A DNA stretch of 64,000 nucleotides from UBA2336 sp036787955 (GTDB lineage: Bacteria > Bacteroidota > Bacteroidia > Cytophagales > Cyclobacteriaceae): positions 248,001-312,000 of the forward strand of contig DAIQOI010000003.1 in the NCBI GenBank assembly GCA_036787955.1, written 5' to 3'. The notes beneath the pieces are model-generated. The model was not told where the DNA came from, did no database searches, and saw only the letters and a program-made list of their open reading frames with translations. The translations under genes were made by a program, and so were the position numbers. Below, in pieces: positions 8,728 through 17,523 of the stretch (its first letter is position 1; every line of letters begins with the position of its first letter).

Positions 8728-9680
8728 TATTTTATAAACTAGGTCATATTTTTAACCCGTTTAATTATCCGGAGCTCGCCGGTTACGTTGGATATGCGCA
8801 ATCCCCTCAGGCACTGGTGTTGCCGGATAGGGTAAGAATCTATTTTTCTGTGCGGATGAGGGATGTGCCGGATAAGTACATTGCACATGTGTGGTTTGCC
8901 GATTTCAAAAAAGATTTTTCAGGCATTATTCAATTAGCAAATCGTCCTGTTATGTGCAATGCAGATTTAGGAGCTTTCGATGAACATGGAATTTTCCCTT
9001 TTAGTCCCTTATTGTCAGACGGCCGTTTGGTAGCCTACACCTGTGGATGGAGCAGAAGATATTCGGTGCCTGTCGAAACATCAATTGGTTTTGCTGAAAG
9101 TTTTGATGGTGGATTAAGTTTTACCCGCTTAGGATCGGGGCCTATCATGAGTAATTCATTGCATGAGCCTTTTCTGGTTGGTGATGCTTTTGTAAGAAAA
9201 TGGAATGGCCAATTTCACATGTGGTATATTTTTGGAATAAGATGGATTAAAAATAACGTTTCAGAAATACCTGAGCGGGTTTACAAAATAGGACATGCAA
9301 TTTCCGATGACGGTATTAACTTTTTGCGCAACAGTAAACCGATTATTCCGGATGTGCTTGATGAAAACGAGTGTCAGGCCTTACCTACAGTTATCTATTA
9401 TAAAAAACAGTATCATATGATATTCTGTTACCGTAATGTTGTCGGTTTCAGAGAAGACAAGACAAAATCATATCGGCTCGGATATGCTGTTTCAGATGAT
9501 CTGGTTACTTGGTTCAGAAGAGATGATGAGTTAAAACTGTATCCTGAGAAACAGGAGGATTGGGATAGTGAAATGAAATGTTATCCGAATCTTTTCGAAT
9601 GTGATGGTAAAATTTACTTGCTTTATAACGGTAACACGTTTGGTAAATACGGATTTGGCCTGGCTGCTTTGACTGAATGA
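8724..9680 (+). CDS. Five-bladed beta-propeller glycosidase-like protein, copy 2
   Basis: 318 residues, overlapping copy 1 by ATGA. It keeps the same block order: LGHIFNP, GAFDEHGIFPF, FDGGLSFTRLGSGPI, LHEPFLVGDA, DENECQALPTVIY, YRLGYAVSDDL, DWDSEMKCYPNLF and GKYGFGLAAL. The pair is collinear end to end, so it arose by tandem duplication, but the copies have diverged a lot between blocks, which suggests different substrates or a heterodimer. No signal peptide. It overlaps the following GNAT gene by 4 bases, so translation of all three is probably coupled. Confidence 0.72.
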   Translation: MIFYKLGHIFNPFNYPELAGYVGYAQSPQALVLPDRVRIYFSVRMRDVPDKYIAHVWFADFKKDFSGIIQLANRPVMCNADLGAFDEHGIFPFSPLLSDGRLVAYTCGWSRRYSVPVETSIGFAESFDGGLSFTRLGSGPIMSNSLHEPFLVGDAFVRKWNGQFHMWYIFGIRWIKNNVSEIPERVYKIGHAISDDGINFLRNSKPIIPDVLDENECQALPTVIYYKKQYHMIFCYRNVVGFREDKTKSYRLGYAVSDDLVTWFRRDDELKLYPEKQEDWDSEMKCYPNLFECDGKIYLLYNGNTFGKYGFGLAALTE

Positions 9681-10126
9681 TGGATTATCAGTTTACGAAG
9701 AATCAATCATCACAAGAAGATATACAGGAGCATCTGCTGGCGTGTGATAAATATTTTGTTCCTTCCCTGAGCAGCAGGGTTGAACTGCCGCAATATGCGT
9801 TAAAATTGTTTCAGAAAGCTGAAAGATTTGAGGCTTGGCATATGAATAAACTCGTTGCGCTTGTAGCCGTATATGCCAATAACCTTGCTGATAAGACAGC
9901 TTTCATCACCAGCGTAAGCGTTATGCCGGATCATATGGGTAAAGGGCTGGCTGGTGAACTTTTACGCAGCTGTTTTGCGCAACTAAAAACCCTGACATTT
10001 CAAAAAGTATTTCTGGAGGTTTCGTCATCCAATGAAAAGGCTGTAAAGCTGTACAAAAAATTAGGTTTTATGTTTCTTGCAAAGAAAGATGAAAATAACC
10101 ATATCCTTGTTTACAACCTAAAATAA
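9677..10126 (+). CDS. GNAT N-acetyltransferase
   Basis: 149 residues, starting at ATG-ATG (9677/9680) overlapping the previous stop. The acetyl-CoA motif A is VSVMPDHMGKGLAGELL (Q/R-x-x-G-x-G/A type), followed by FLEVSSSNEKAVKLYKKLGF, the classic C-terminal GNAT element. It probably N-acetylates the amino sugar made by the upstream aminotransferase, as FdtC- or VioB-like enzymes do in other loci; the substrate is inferred from position. Five bases separate it from the next gene. Confidence 0.85.
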   Translation: MMDYQFTKNQSSQEDIQEHLLACDKYFVPSLSSRVELPQYALKLFQKAERFEAWHMNKLVALVAVYANNLADKTAFITSVSVMPDHMGKGLAGELLRSCFAQLKTLTFQKVFLEVSSSNEKAVKLYKKLGFMFLAKKDENNHILVYNLK

Positions 10127-10131
10127 ATACC

Positions 10132-10866
10132 ATGAGCCGCGATTATGATAGGGAAATCCGTGACACCAACGATCACAAGTATGCCTATAACTTCGATTTG
10201 GATGTGATGCATCCGTTTATGATTCGCGCTTTTGAGCCTTTCTTCGTACCGGGCAGAGCGTTGGAACTGGGCAGTTTTAAAGGAGATTTTACAAAAAGAT
10301 TATTGCCCTATTTTAATGACATTACCTGTGTGGAAGGTTCCGGAGAAGCGATCAGGGAAGCACAAGTTTTGCTGGGGAATAAAGTTAAAATGGTTCACGG
10401 ACTGTTCGAGTCGGTAAAACTTGATGGTCAGTATGAGAATATTTTTTTAACGCACGTACTTGAACATCTTGATGATCCGGTTCTGGTTTTAAAAAGGGTC
10501 AATGAAGAATGGTTAGCTGAAAATGGGTATTTGTTTTTGGTTTGTCCCAACGCCAACGCACCATCGCGTCAAATTGCCGTTAAAATGGGACTGATTTCTC
10601 ACAACACTGCCATTACACCTGCCGAATGGGAACATGGTCATCGTATTACCTACACGCTCGACACATTGGAGAGAGACGCCCGAAAGGCAGGACTTCAGGT
10701 GGTGTACAGAACAGGCATATTCTTCAAGGCACTGGCTAACTTTCAATGGGATCGGCTACTTGAAACGGACATTATTTCCAAGGAATACCTTGAAGGGTGT
10801 TATCAATTAGGTCAGATCTATCCTGATTTGTGTTCCAGTATTTTTCTGCTTTGTAAAAAGGGATAG
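10132..10866 (+). CDS. Class I SAM-dependent methyltransferase
   Basis: 244 residues. SAM-binding motif I is ALELGSFKGDFTKRLL, the acidic end of strand 2 is TCVEGSGEAI, and motif IV with the post-motif is NIFLTHVLEHLDDPVLVL (Methyltransf_11/23 type). It probably O-methylates a sugar, possibly the terminal cap recognised by the Wzt C-terminal domain. It ends the coupled block that begins with the aminotransferase; 87 non-coding bases follow before a much more AT-rich glycosyltransferase gene. Confidence 0.85.
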   Translation: MSRDYDREIRDTNDHKYAYNFDLDVMHPFMIRAFEPFFVPGRALELGSFKGDFTKRLLPYFNDITCVEGSGEAIREAQVLLGNKVKMVHGLFESVKLDGQYENIFLTHVLEHLDDPVLVLKRVNEEWLAENGYLFLVCPNANAPSRQIAVKMGLISHNTAITPAEWEHGHRITYTLDTLERDARKAGLQVVYRTGIFFKALANFQWDRLLETDIISKEYLEGCYQLGQIYPDLCSSIFLLCKKG

Positions 10867-10953
10867 AAAAATAACAGAACTTTAAAGTACTACCTAGTTG
10901 CTACAAATTTGTAGTGTTAAAAAGTTTGAATAAGGTTCCTTAGTTAAAAGTCA

Positions 10954-12186
10954 GTGAAAAGAGTTCTGATTCTTGGTAGTTCCACTAACGGTATTTATTA
11001 TCAAATGATTGATCATTTTTTGGCTCACAAGACTATCGTATTTATAGTTAAAGAAAATCCCAATTCTGTTCTCAATAATAAGTTAACAATAAATGACTTT
11101 GTTAAGATAGTTACTCCGTCTGAGTACTTATCATTTTTAGATAAGATACTATTGAAAAGTATTCCGGTAATATTGAGTTATGTTGATTTAAAAATATTTA
11201 AGTTTTATTATAAAATTTTTAGAAAAGAGGAAGAACTTATAAAACTATTGAAATATCCCACTTTAAAAAGACCCGTTTACAACATGCTTTTATACTCTAA
11301 AATTATTAATAGAATTGATGTTGACTATGTGTTATGTCTAAATGTATATTTCTACGGACTTTGCTCAATATTTACCAAAAGGAAAAAAGTGGTTGCACAA
11401 CCGTGGGGGAGTGATGTCAATCTTTATGCTTTGTCAAGCCCTTTACGTTTTTTTCTTGTTAAGAAAAGTTTGCAGTCATCAGCGTATGTTGCACCTGCAG
11501 GAAAAAGTGTTATTCCTTTTATTATAGATTCTTATGCTTTAAATCCCAGCAAGGTTGTTTTTTTGCCTCCTATCGTTGATGATTCTATTTTTTTCCCACT
11601 CTCATCCGACCAGATTAAGTCCTTAAGAAAGAAGCTCAATATTCCAGAGGACGCAATTGTTTTTTTTTCGTGCAGAAGATTTTTTGAGGGCTGGGGTCCA
11701 GAGCTCATTAAGATCTTATTTTTGAAATTAGCAATTGCTATTCCTAATAGCTTTTATCTTGTGCTTAGTGGTTCTGATTACAACACTTTAATTGATTCAT
11801 TTGAAAATGAATTACCTATAAATATTAAAAAACAATTCTTGTTTATCAAAAGAGAGATTTCAATTCGAGAGTTTGCTTTATTTTCTCAAATAAGTGATTT
11901 TACTGTTTCTGCAATGACTAATAGGGATATGCGGTCCTCCAGTATTTTGCAGTCTACGGCATCAGGTGCTTATCCAATATTATACAATCAGGAGGAATAC
12001 AATATTTTAGTAAAGGATGGATTTAGCGCCTTGTTATTTAATTCGATTGATGATAAATTAATATCAGAAATAAAGGATCTTGCTTTTGATAAGAACCGAT
12101 TGCTCATTCTCAGGAAACGAAATAATGCTTTCTTTGAAAATCAAAGAAGAAACTCTTATGTTGCTATCCTGAATAGCTTATTTTGA
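10954..12186 (+). CDS. Putative GT-B glycosyltransferase, AT-rich, atypical active-site motif
   Basis: 410 residues from a GTG start. Overall GT4-like: N-terminal KRVLILGSSTNG, a middle VAQPWGSDVNLY, a PPIVDDSIFFPLS linker and a C-terminal Rossmann half with VFFSCRRFFEGWG. The usual E-x7-E nucleotide-sugar motif is replaced by RDMRSSSILQSTASGAYPIL, where Gln stands at the second Glu position. Base composition is strongly AT-rich (13 G+C in the 60 bases 11041-11100). The gene is flanked by non-coding gaps of 87 and about 259 bases, unlike the overlapping neighbours. Recent acquisition is likely; the sugar specificity is unknown. Confidence 0.7.
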   Translation: MKRVLILGSSTNGIYYQMIDHFLAHKTIVFIVKENPNSVLNNKLTINDFVKIVTPSEYLSFLDKILLKSIPVILSYVDLKIFKFYYKIFRKEEELIKLLKYPTLKRPVYNMLLYSKIINRIDVDYVLCLNVYFYGLCSIFTKRKKVVAQPWGSDVNLYALSSPLRFFLVKKSLQSSAYVAPAGKSVIPFIIDSYALNPSKVVFLPPIVDDSIFFPLSSDQIKSLRKKLNIPEDAIVFFSCRRFFEGWGPELIKILFLKLAIAIPNSFYLVLSGSDYNTLIDSFENELPINIKKQFLFIKREISIREFALFSQISDFTVSAMTNRDMRSSSILQSTASGAYPILYNQEEYNILVKDGFSALLFNSIDDKLISEIKDLAFDKNRLLILRKRNNAFFENQRRNSYVAILNSLF

Positions 12187-12445
12187 GATGTTAACTTTGT
12201 GAAGTCATATTCAATCTGTCTTTATTCAAGCCCTGGTGAAGCTAACCGGAAACAGAGCATGCTAAGGTTTCGGGTTTAACAATGCAAAATGCAAATTAGC
12301 AAACTATATTTAAGATCTGTTATGTTTTCCGGTCATTGTTTATGCCGCATTTAAACTGAGATGAGGCTAAACCCATGTGACTTATTCTGTAGTGATTTAA
12401 TTTTTTTGATTTTCAATTTGTTTTAAAAGTGCCTACTTGCTGAAG
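12187..12445 (+). other. Intergenic region with nested inverted repeats
   Basis: About 259 bases without a convincing gene. ACCGGAAA (12245-12252) pairs perfectly with TTTCCGGT (12326-12333), and inside it TGCTAA (12260-12265) pairs with TTAGCA (12296-12301). A tandem ATGCAAA-ATGCAAA lies at 12282-12295. TAACTTTG at 12192-12199 matches the Bacteroidota -7 box but has no good -33 partner. It may be a structured leader of the downstream glycosyltransferase gene or the scar of an insertion next to the AT-rich gene. No classical terminator is seen. Confidence 0.4.
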
Positions 12446-13612
12446 ATGATCAATGTTCTAATTATAGGTATTGGTGATCCTGTTCCAACCTTTATCCACC
12501 GCAGGTTGCGGACTTTGATCAAATACGATGTAAATATTACAGTTGCAGCCAGTAACCAACTGCCCAATGATTTAATAGGATTGAAGTATATAAGAATCGT
12601 TCGAAAATTTACTGTTAATACAATTGCGGTTAGTTTTATCAAAGCTTGTGTAAATTTTTCCGCTTTCGTTAAAATGATGCGGATCCGTACCGACCTTACT
12701 TTCTTCAATCGTCTGGTTTGGGCATTAAAATATTTACCCTTGGCCTGCGCTAAACGCCCAGATATAATCCATTTACAGTGGATTGCTGCAGCAACAGAGT
12801 ATTCTTGGTTACGTAATTTTTTTTCCAGTCCCATTATCGCTAGTGCCCGCGGAAGTATGGTTACAGTGTATCCTGTAACACGTCCTGGTTATCGAAACAT
12901 TATTGAAAAAGCAATACAGCAGGTGGATTATATTCATTGTGTTTCAAATGACATGGCTATTGTTTGTGAAAAACTTGGTGCGCGTAAAGATCAATTGATC
13001 GTTAACTATAACGGATTAGATTTGAATCATTTCATTCCCTCTTCCACAGACAATGTTAATACAATATTCACACTCATATCGGCTGGTACTTTAATGTGGC
13101 GCAAGGCTTATATTTACCAGTTACATATAGTTAAAAAATTATTGTTGTCAGGTTACCATGTTAAACTGACAATAATAGGAGACGGACCAGATCGGGAGGC
13201 ACTAGTATACACTGCTAAAGTACTTGGCATCAGCCAGCATATTGAATTGGCCGGAAAATTGGCTGAAGCCGAATTACCAGTGATGTTGAATCGCGCTGAC
13301 ATATATATATCAACCAGCCTGGCCGAAGGACTGGCAAATAGTGTGGTTGAGGCTGTCGCATGTAAATTGCCGGTTGTTTGTTTTGAATGCGAAGGTATGC
13401 ATGAAGTAATAGAGCAGGGAGTAAATGGATTTATTGTGCCTTTTGGCGATGTTGATGGTATGGTGGAAAAGATAATACACCTTGCAACTCACCCTGACGA
13501 AAGAGTTAGAATGGGGCTTGCATCCCGGAAAATAGCCGAAGAAAGATTCGATGAGAATGTTTGTGTTCAGCAAATGATTAAAAATTATAAGTCAATTGCA
13601 GAAAAAAAATGA
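12446..13612 (+). CDS. Glycosyltransferase family 4
   Basis: 388 residues from the ATG at 12446; an in-frame TTG at 12437 is a weaker alternative. GT-B fold: N-terminal NVLIIGIGDPVPTFIHRRL, an acceptor-domain VHLQ-like element (IIHLQWIAA), PIIASARGSM, NYNGLDLNHF, and the donor half with TIIGDGPDRE, ISTSLAEGLANSVVEAVACK (E-x7-E) and PVVCFE. It would use an NDP-sugar to extend the repeat unit on the cytoplasmic face. It overlaps the next gene by 17 bases if that gene starts at its TTG. Confidence 0.88.
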   Translation: MINVLIIGIGDPVPTFIHRRLRTLIKYDVNITVAASNQLPNDLIGLKYIRIVRKFTVNTIAVSFIKACVNFSAFVKMMRIRTDLTFFNRLVWALKYLPLACAKRPDIIHLQWIAAATEYSWLRNFFSSPIIASARGSMVTVYPVTRPGYRNIIEKAIQQVDYIHCVSNDMAIVCEKLGARKDQLIVNYNGLDLNHFIPSSTDNVNTIFTLISAGTLMWRKAYIYQLHIVKKLLLSGYHVKLTIIGDGPDREALVYTAKVLGISQHIELAGKLAEAELPVMLNRADIYISTSLAEGLANSVVEAVACKLPVVCFECEGMHEVIEQGVNGFIVPFGDVDGMVEKIIHLATHPDERVRMGLASRKIAEERFDENVCVQQMIKNYKSIAEKK

Positions 13613-14669
13613 CCGAATATTAATAGCCGGTTATGAAATAGGCGGACAGATGCAGCTTTTGGCGGAAGCTTTTCGCAAGCGAAATATTCAGGCAACTGCT
13701 GCATCCTTCAATGATGATTTTCGTTCCTACCAAAACGATATCATGTTGTTCCGGCAAGGATGGAAAGGCGATATTGACCGGTTTCTGTTTTTTATATGGG
13801 CGTTGAAGCATTATGATGTATTTCATTTTTTCTGGGGGCATAGCCTGTGGAACTGGTGGAAATTTCATTTGCTTGATCTGCCCTTCCTAAAATTATTCCG
13901 AAAAAAAGTTATCGTTCATTTCCGCGGGTTGGATATTGTAGATATCTGTTACTTTGATTATTTGCGGGATAGAAACAGAGGTCTTCCCGTAAGTAAGCCC
14001 CCGCTTAGCAGGCCTGACCAGCTTAAAAAGCTAAAGAAATGGCTAAAGTATGCCGATGTGGTATTGGTTTCTGAACCGGATTTGTTCCAGGTCGTTCCGC
14101 ATGCCCTTCTTTCACCGCAGGTCATTGATATGCAATATTGGACAGCCACAAAAAGACCGCTATCCGAACAGGACGGTATCACTCGTATTGTTCATGCGCC
14201 ATCAAGCCGAAGAAAGAAGGGAACTGATTTTATTGAACAGGCTGTATTCAATCTTCAGCAAAAGGGCTATCCGGTTGAACTTATACTGGCCGAAAACCTG
14301 CCACATTATAAAATCAAGGAATTGTATGAAATAAGTGATATCGGTATTGATCAGGTGCTATATGGCTGGCATGGTAAAGTATCAGTTGAGCTCATGGCTC
14401 TGGAAAAACCTGTTATTTGCAATATCAATGAAGAATGGCGAAGCTATCGCCCCGATTTACCAGTTCTGCATGCAGATCCAGGAAGCCTGGAACAGGTACT
14501 GGAGAGGTTGATAACCAATGCGGCACTTCGGAAAGAGCTGGGAAAGCGCGGAAGAGAGTATGTTTCAAAGTATCATGATGTGGAAGTAATAGTCGATCAG
14601 CTTTTGCACTTATATGAAATGAAAGATTATAAGGCCAATCATTTAGAAAAAGCTTCCCTAATCATCTAG
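13596..14669 (+). CDS. Glycosyltransferase, GT-B (GT4-like)
   Basis: 357 residues from a TTG start overlapping the preceding gene; the next ATG (13650) would cut off the first beta strand (RILIAGYEIGGQ), so the TTG is preferred. FHFFWGHSLWNW is the acceptor-side motif; VIVHFRGLDIVD, a VHAPSSRRKKGTDFIEQA donor-domain start and KVSVELMALEKPVICN (GT4-like E-x7-E region) support a retaining GT-B enzyme. Specificity is unknown. 24 bases separate it from the methyltransferase. Confidence 0.8.
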   Translation: MQKKNDRILIAGYEIGGQMQLLAEAFRKRNIQATAASFNDDFRSYQNDIMLFRQGWKGDIDRFLFFIWALKHYDVFHFFWGHSLWNWWKFHLLDLPFLKLFRKKVIVHFRGLDIVDICYFDYLRDRNRGLPVSKPPLSRPDQLKKLKKWLKYADVVLVSEPDLFQVVPHALLSPQVIDMQYWTATKRPLSEQDGITRIVHAPSSRRKKGTDFIEQAVFNLQQKGYPVELILAENLPHYKIKELYEISDIGIDQVLYGWHGKVSVELMALEKPVICNINEEWRSYRPDLPVLHADPGSLEQVLERLITNAALRKELGKRGREYVSKYHDVEVIVDQLLHLYEMKDYKANHLEKASLII

Positions 14670-14693
14670 AGTATTTGATCATGATTTTGAGCA

Positions 14694-15560
14694 ATGGAGT
14701 ATGTAAGCTGTAATATTTGCTCTTCGGCTGATTTAAAGCCTTTTCCGGAAGCAACCTATCATCTGAACCTGGTGCCTCCTTTTGCGATAAAACGCTGTAA
14801 GGCATGCGGTTTTATTTTTATGAGCCCACGACCTGACTCAAATGAGCGTGAAGCTTTGTTTTCCGGCAACGTGCCTGAATTACTGAAGCCTTATGCGGAG
14901 TCAGCACCTAACTATGGGGCTGTTACCGAAGGAAGATTGCCGCTTTTCAGAGAACGGGTTACCGAGATCGTAAAAATGGTTAATAAAAGACCGAACGATA
15001 TTCGGCTTTTGGATATAGGGGCGTCTAGCGGGTACATGGTACAGGCTGCTCTCGAAGCGGGCATAGATGCTGCAGGAATAGAGCCTGGCTTAAGCGGGAT
15101 AGCTATGGCAAAGGAAAGAGGTGTTGTGCTTCAACAGGGAACAGCCGAGTGTTTACCTTATTTTGACAATGCATTCGATGTAGTGCATTCGCATCATGTG
15201 TTTGAACATCTGGCTGATCCAATGACTGCTGCCAGAGAAGCCTATCGGGTTCTAAGACCTGGAGGATTATTGTACATAGAAGTTCCTAATCAGTTTGATA
15301 ACATAAGATTCAGGCAGGATATTTTATTTAACCGAGTACCTCAGCGCGAAAGGAATATGCGTTCGGTGCATCATCTGCAATTTTTTTCAAAAAAAACTAT
15401 GAAAAGTCTTCTTAAAAAGGCCGGATTCAAGAATATTCATGTGAAAACAATATACTCGATTCGCCCAGGCGGAATCAGGAAAATTCCAGGATATATTACC
15501 ATGTTCCTGGGGCTTTTTTATCTTGGGGGGGAGCGGTTGGTTGCGGTAGCTTCAAAGTGA
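14694..15560 (+). CDS. SAM methyltransferase with N-terminal zinc ribbon
   Basis: 288 residues. The N-terminus has two CxxC knuckles (VSCNICSS and RCKACGFIF), a zinc ribbon common in sugar methyltransferases of the NovU / C-methyltransferase type. Then comes a Methyltransf_11 domain: LLDIGASSGYMVQAALEAG (motif I), AAGIEPG, and FDVVHSHHVFEHLADP. The C-terminal HHLQFFSKKTMKSLLKKAGF is typical of the family. It may methylate a sugar nucleotide or the growing glycan; the product is unknown. No coupling to the next gene. Confidence 0.83.
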   Translation: MEYVSCNICSSADLKPFPEATYHLNLVPPFAIKRCKACGFIFMSPRPDSNEREALFSGNVPELLKPYAESAPNYGAVTEGRLPLFRERVTEIVKMVNKRPNDIRLLDIGASSGYMVQAALEAGIDAAGIEPGLSGIAMAKERGVVLQQGTAECLPYFDNAFDVVHSHHVFEHLADPMTAAREAYRVLRPGGLLYIEVPNQFDNIRFRQDILFNRVPQRERNMRSVHHLQFFSKKTMKSLLKKAGFKNIHVKTIYSIRPGGIRKIPGYITMFLGLFYLGGERLVAVASK

Positions 15561-15611
15561 GCCGTTCATTTTAAGACTCTTCCGAGATTGGGCCGTACAA
15601 CGATTTATAAA

Positions 15612-16418
15612 ATGCACAAATTACTTTCAAGACTCAAAAAGTTAATTATTTGTCTGGGGGGGCTTCGTAAGACTTTCCGTCTCAGACTTTTTGGATCGAC
15701 GCTCACAGTTGATTATACGCTTAGGGCCATTAAACCTGACAGGGATTATAGTATTATACTCCAATTGGCTAAAGGAAAAAAGTGTGTATTTGATATAGGT
15801 GCCAATCACGGAATAGTCTCTTTGTTAATCAGCAGTCAGAATAAGGATATGCAGGTCTATGCTTTTGAGGCTTCTGAAGCTGCAGTAAATATCATCAATC
15901 ATCACATTCGGCTGAATAATTTAACAGGCAGAGTTAAAGCTATAAATGCGCTCATTGCCGAGCGTTCAGGTTACACCATTCCATTCTACTGGCAGGATAG
16001 TTCCGGTGGGGCATCAATAACGAAAGGCAGGTTAGGCCATACGATTGAAGTAGAAAAGGTAACACTTTCAATTGATGATTTTGTACTTTATAAATCTATT
16101 TTTCCTGATTTTATAAAGATGGACATAGAGGGCGCAGAAAGCCTGGCAATTAAGGGGATGAAATACACACTTACGTCAGTCAGGCCGTTAATTATGATAG
16201 AACTCCATGGTTTAGGCTCGAAATCGTTAGCTGAAAATGCTGCTGAAATTCTTGAGTATATCCGCGATTTTAATTACTTGATGATATATCTCCGTACAGG
16301 TGGGGTTATTTCAGATAGTGATGTATTAAAAGATCGCGGCAGGTGTCATGTTTTACTGATGCCGGTTGAATTCTATTCTGAGGCGTTTGTCAGTGAACTG
16401 GATAAAAGTGGTCTCTGA
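15612..16418 (+). CDS. FkbM-family methyltransferase
   Basis: 268 residues from the ATG at 15612; TTG 15588 is an in-frame alternative. FkbM signature: CVFDIGANHGIVSLLISSQ, YAFEASEAAVNIINHHIRLN, then SIDDFV...FIKMDIEGAESLAIKG and PLIMIELHG. FkbM enzymes O-methylate sugars or polyketides; here a sugar hydroxyl is the probable target. It is the third methyltransferase of the locus. It overlaps the following glycosyltransferase gene by about 11 bases. Confidence 0.88.
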   Translation: MHKLLSRLKKLIICLGGLRKTFRLRLFGSTLTVDYTLRAIKPDRDYSIILQLAKGKKCVFDIGANHGIVSLLISSQNKDMQVYAFEASEAAVNIINHHIRLNNLTGRVKAINALIAERSGYTIPFYWQDSSGGASITKGRLGHTIEVEKVTLSIDDFVLYKSIFPDFIKMDIEGAESLAIKGMKYTLTSVRPLIMIELHGLGSKSLAENAAEILEYIRDFNYLMIYLRTGGVISDSDVLKDRGRCHVLLMPVEFYSEAFVSELDKSGL

Positions 16419-17523
16419 GCATAAGATTGTTTTTTTTGTAGGATCCTTAAACAGCGGTGGCTTAGAACGCTTTGTAACAAGTATATCAATTGAATTACTT
16501 AAAAAATCATCTATTATTCCTGTGGTTATTTGCCTGGAGAAAAAAGAAGGAATTTTTTTAAAAAAATTAGAGCAAAGCGGTATAAAAGTCTTAAATGCGC
16601 CCCGTGGCTGGCAGCGTAAACTTTTGTCATTTTGGAAGCTCCGGCAGCTTATTAAGTCGATTCATCCAGATATTGTTCATTCTCAGGTTAATTTTTCACT
16701 TATTCAACAATGGCTTAGTTGCTTTGGCATGGGTGTCCGATTCTTTGTAACGGAGCGTAATATGTATCCATTAAGAGGCTTTGGAAGACTAAGGAGAATT
16801 GTACAATTTTATTTTCTGAGATTGATGAAGGTTAACTACTCCGCAAATTCGCAAGAAGTAGCTGCTCACTTAGCCAGGCAGGTTTTTTTTTCAAACAGAA
16901 AAATTCCCGTAATACCCAATGGAATTAATTTGCCTGTCTTGGATCCTGTAATGCGTCTAAACAGTCGATCGAGATTAGGATTTAATCAAGAAGACTTTGT
17001 AATAGGTTATGTAGCTAGATTTGCAGCGCACAAAGGACATAGCTATTTTGTAAAGGTGATGAAAGAAGTTTACAATAGGTTAGGTGATCGGTTGAAAATT
17101 TGCTTTGTAGGCGATGGCCCCCTGAGAAAGGAGATAGAGACACAAATTGTAGAATTGAATCTAAATCACATTACTTTTTTTGTTGGTATTGTAGATAATC
17201 CGGAGAGCTATTATTTGTCGTTCGATTGCCTGGCTTTATTAAGTGAATATGAAGGAATGCCCAATGTGGTTCTTGAAGGTATGGCTTACGGTTTGCCTGT
17301 TGTGGCTAATCCGGTAGGTAATGTAAATGAATTACTTGCCGACGGATGCGGGGTTATTAATTACAGTGATAATCCGGTGGAAACAGCAGTCCATTTTATG
17401 GATTTGGCAAATAATCAAAGCCTTCGAGAAGATTATGGCATGCGTTCAAGAACCAGGGTACATCAAAAATATTCTTTGCAAAATACACTGAACATTCTTT
17501 GCAGTGAATACGGAATCAGTTAA
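16408..17523 (+). CDS. Glycosyltransferase family 4
   Basis: 371 residues from GTG 16408, chosen because GGATAAAA precedes it and the first strand (HKIVFFVGSLNSGGLERF) begins a few residues later; GTG 16393 and TTG 16366 are alternatives. GT4 motifs: IHPDIVHSQ, FVTERNM, PNGINLP, IGYVARFAAHKGH, ICFVGDGPLRKEIE, SEYEGMPNVVLEGMAYG (E-x7-E) and PVVANPVGNVNELL. A textbook retaining GT-B enzyme for a repeat-unit sugar. It overlaps the Wzy-like gene by 20 bases. Confidence 0.92.
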   Translation: MVSEHKIVFFVGSLNSGGLERFVTSISIELLKKSSIIPVVICLEKKEGIFLKKLEQSGIKVLNAPRGWQRKLLSFWKLRQLIKSIHPDIVHSQVNFSLIQQWLSCFGMGVRFFVTERNMYPLRGFGRLRRIVQFYFLRLMKVNYSANSQEVAAHLARQVFFSNRKIPVIPNGINLPVLDPVMRLNSRSRLGFNQEDFVIGYVARFAAHKGHSYFVKVMKEVYNRLGDRLKICFVGDGPLRKEIETQIVELNLNHITFFVGIVDNPESYYLSFDCLALLSEYEGMPNVVLEGMAYGLPVVANPVGNVNELLADGCGVINYSDNPVETAVHFMDLANNQSLREDYGMRSRTRVHQKYSLQNTLNILCSEYGIS

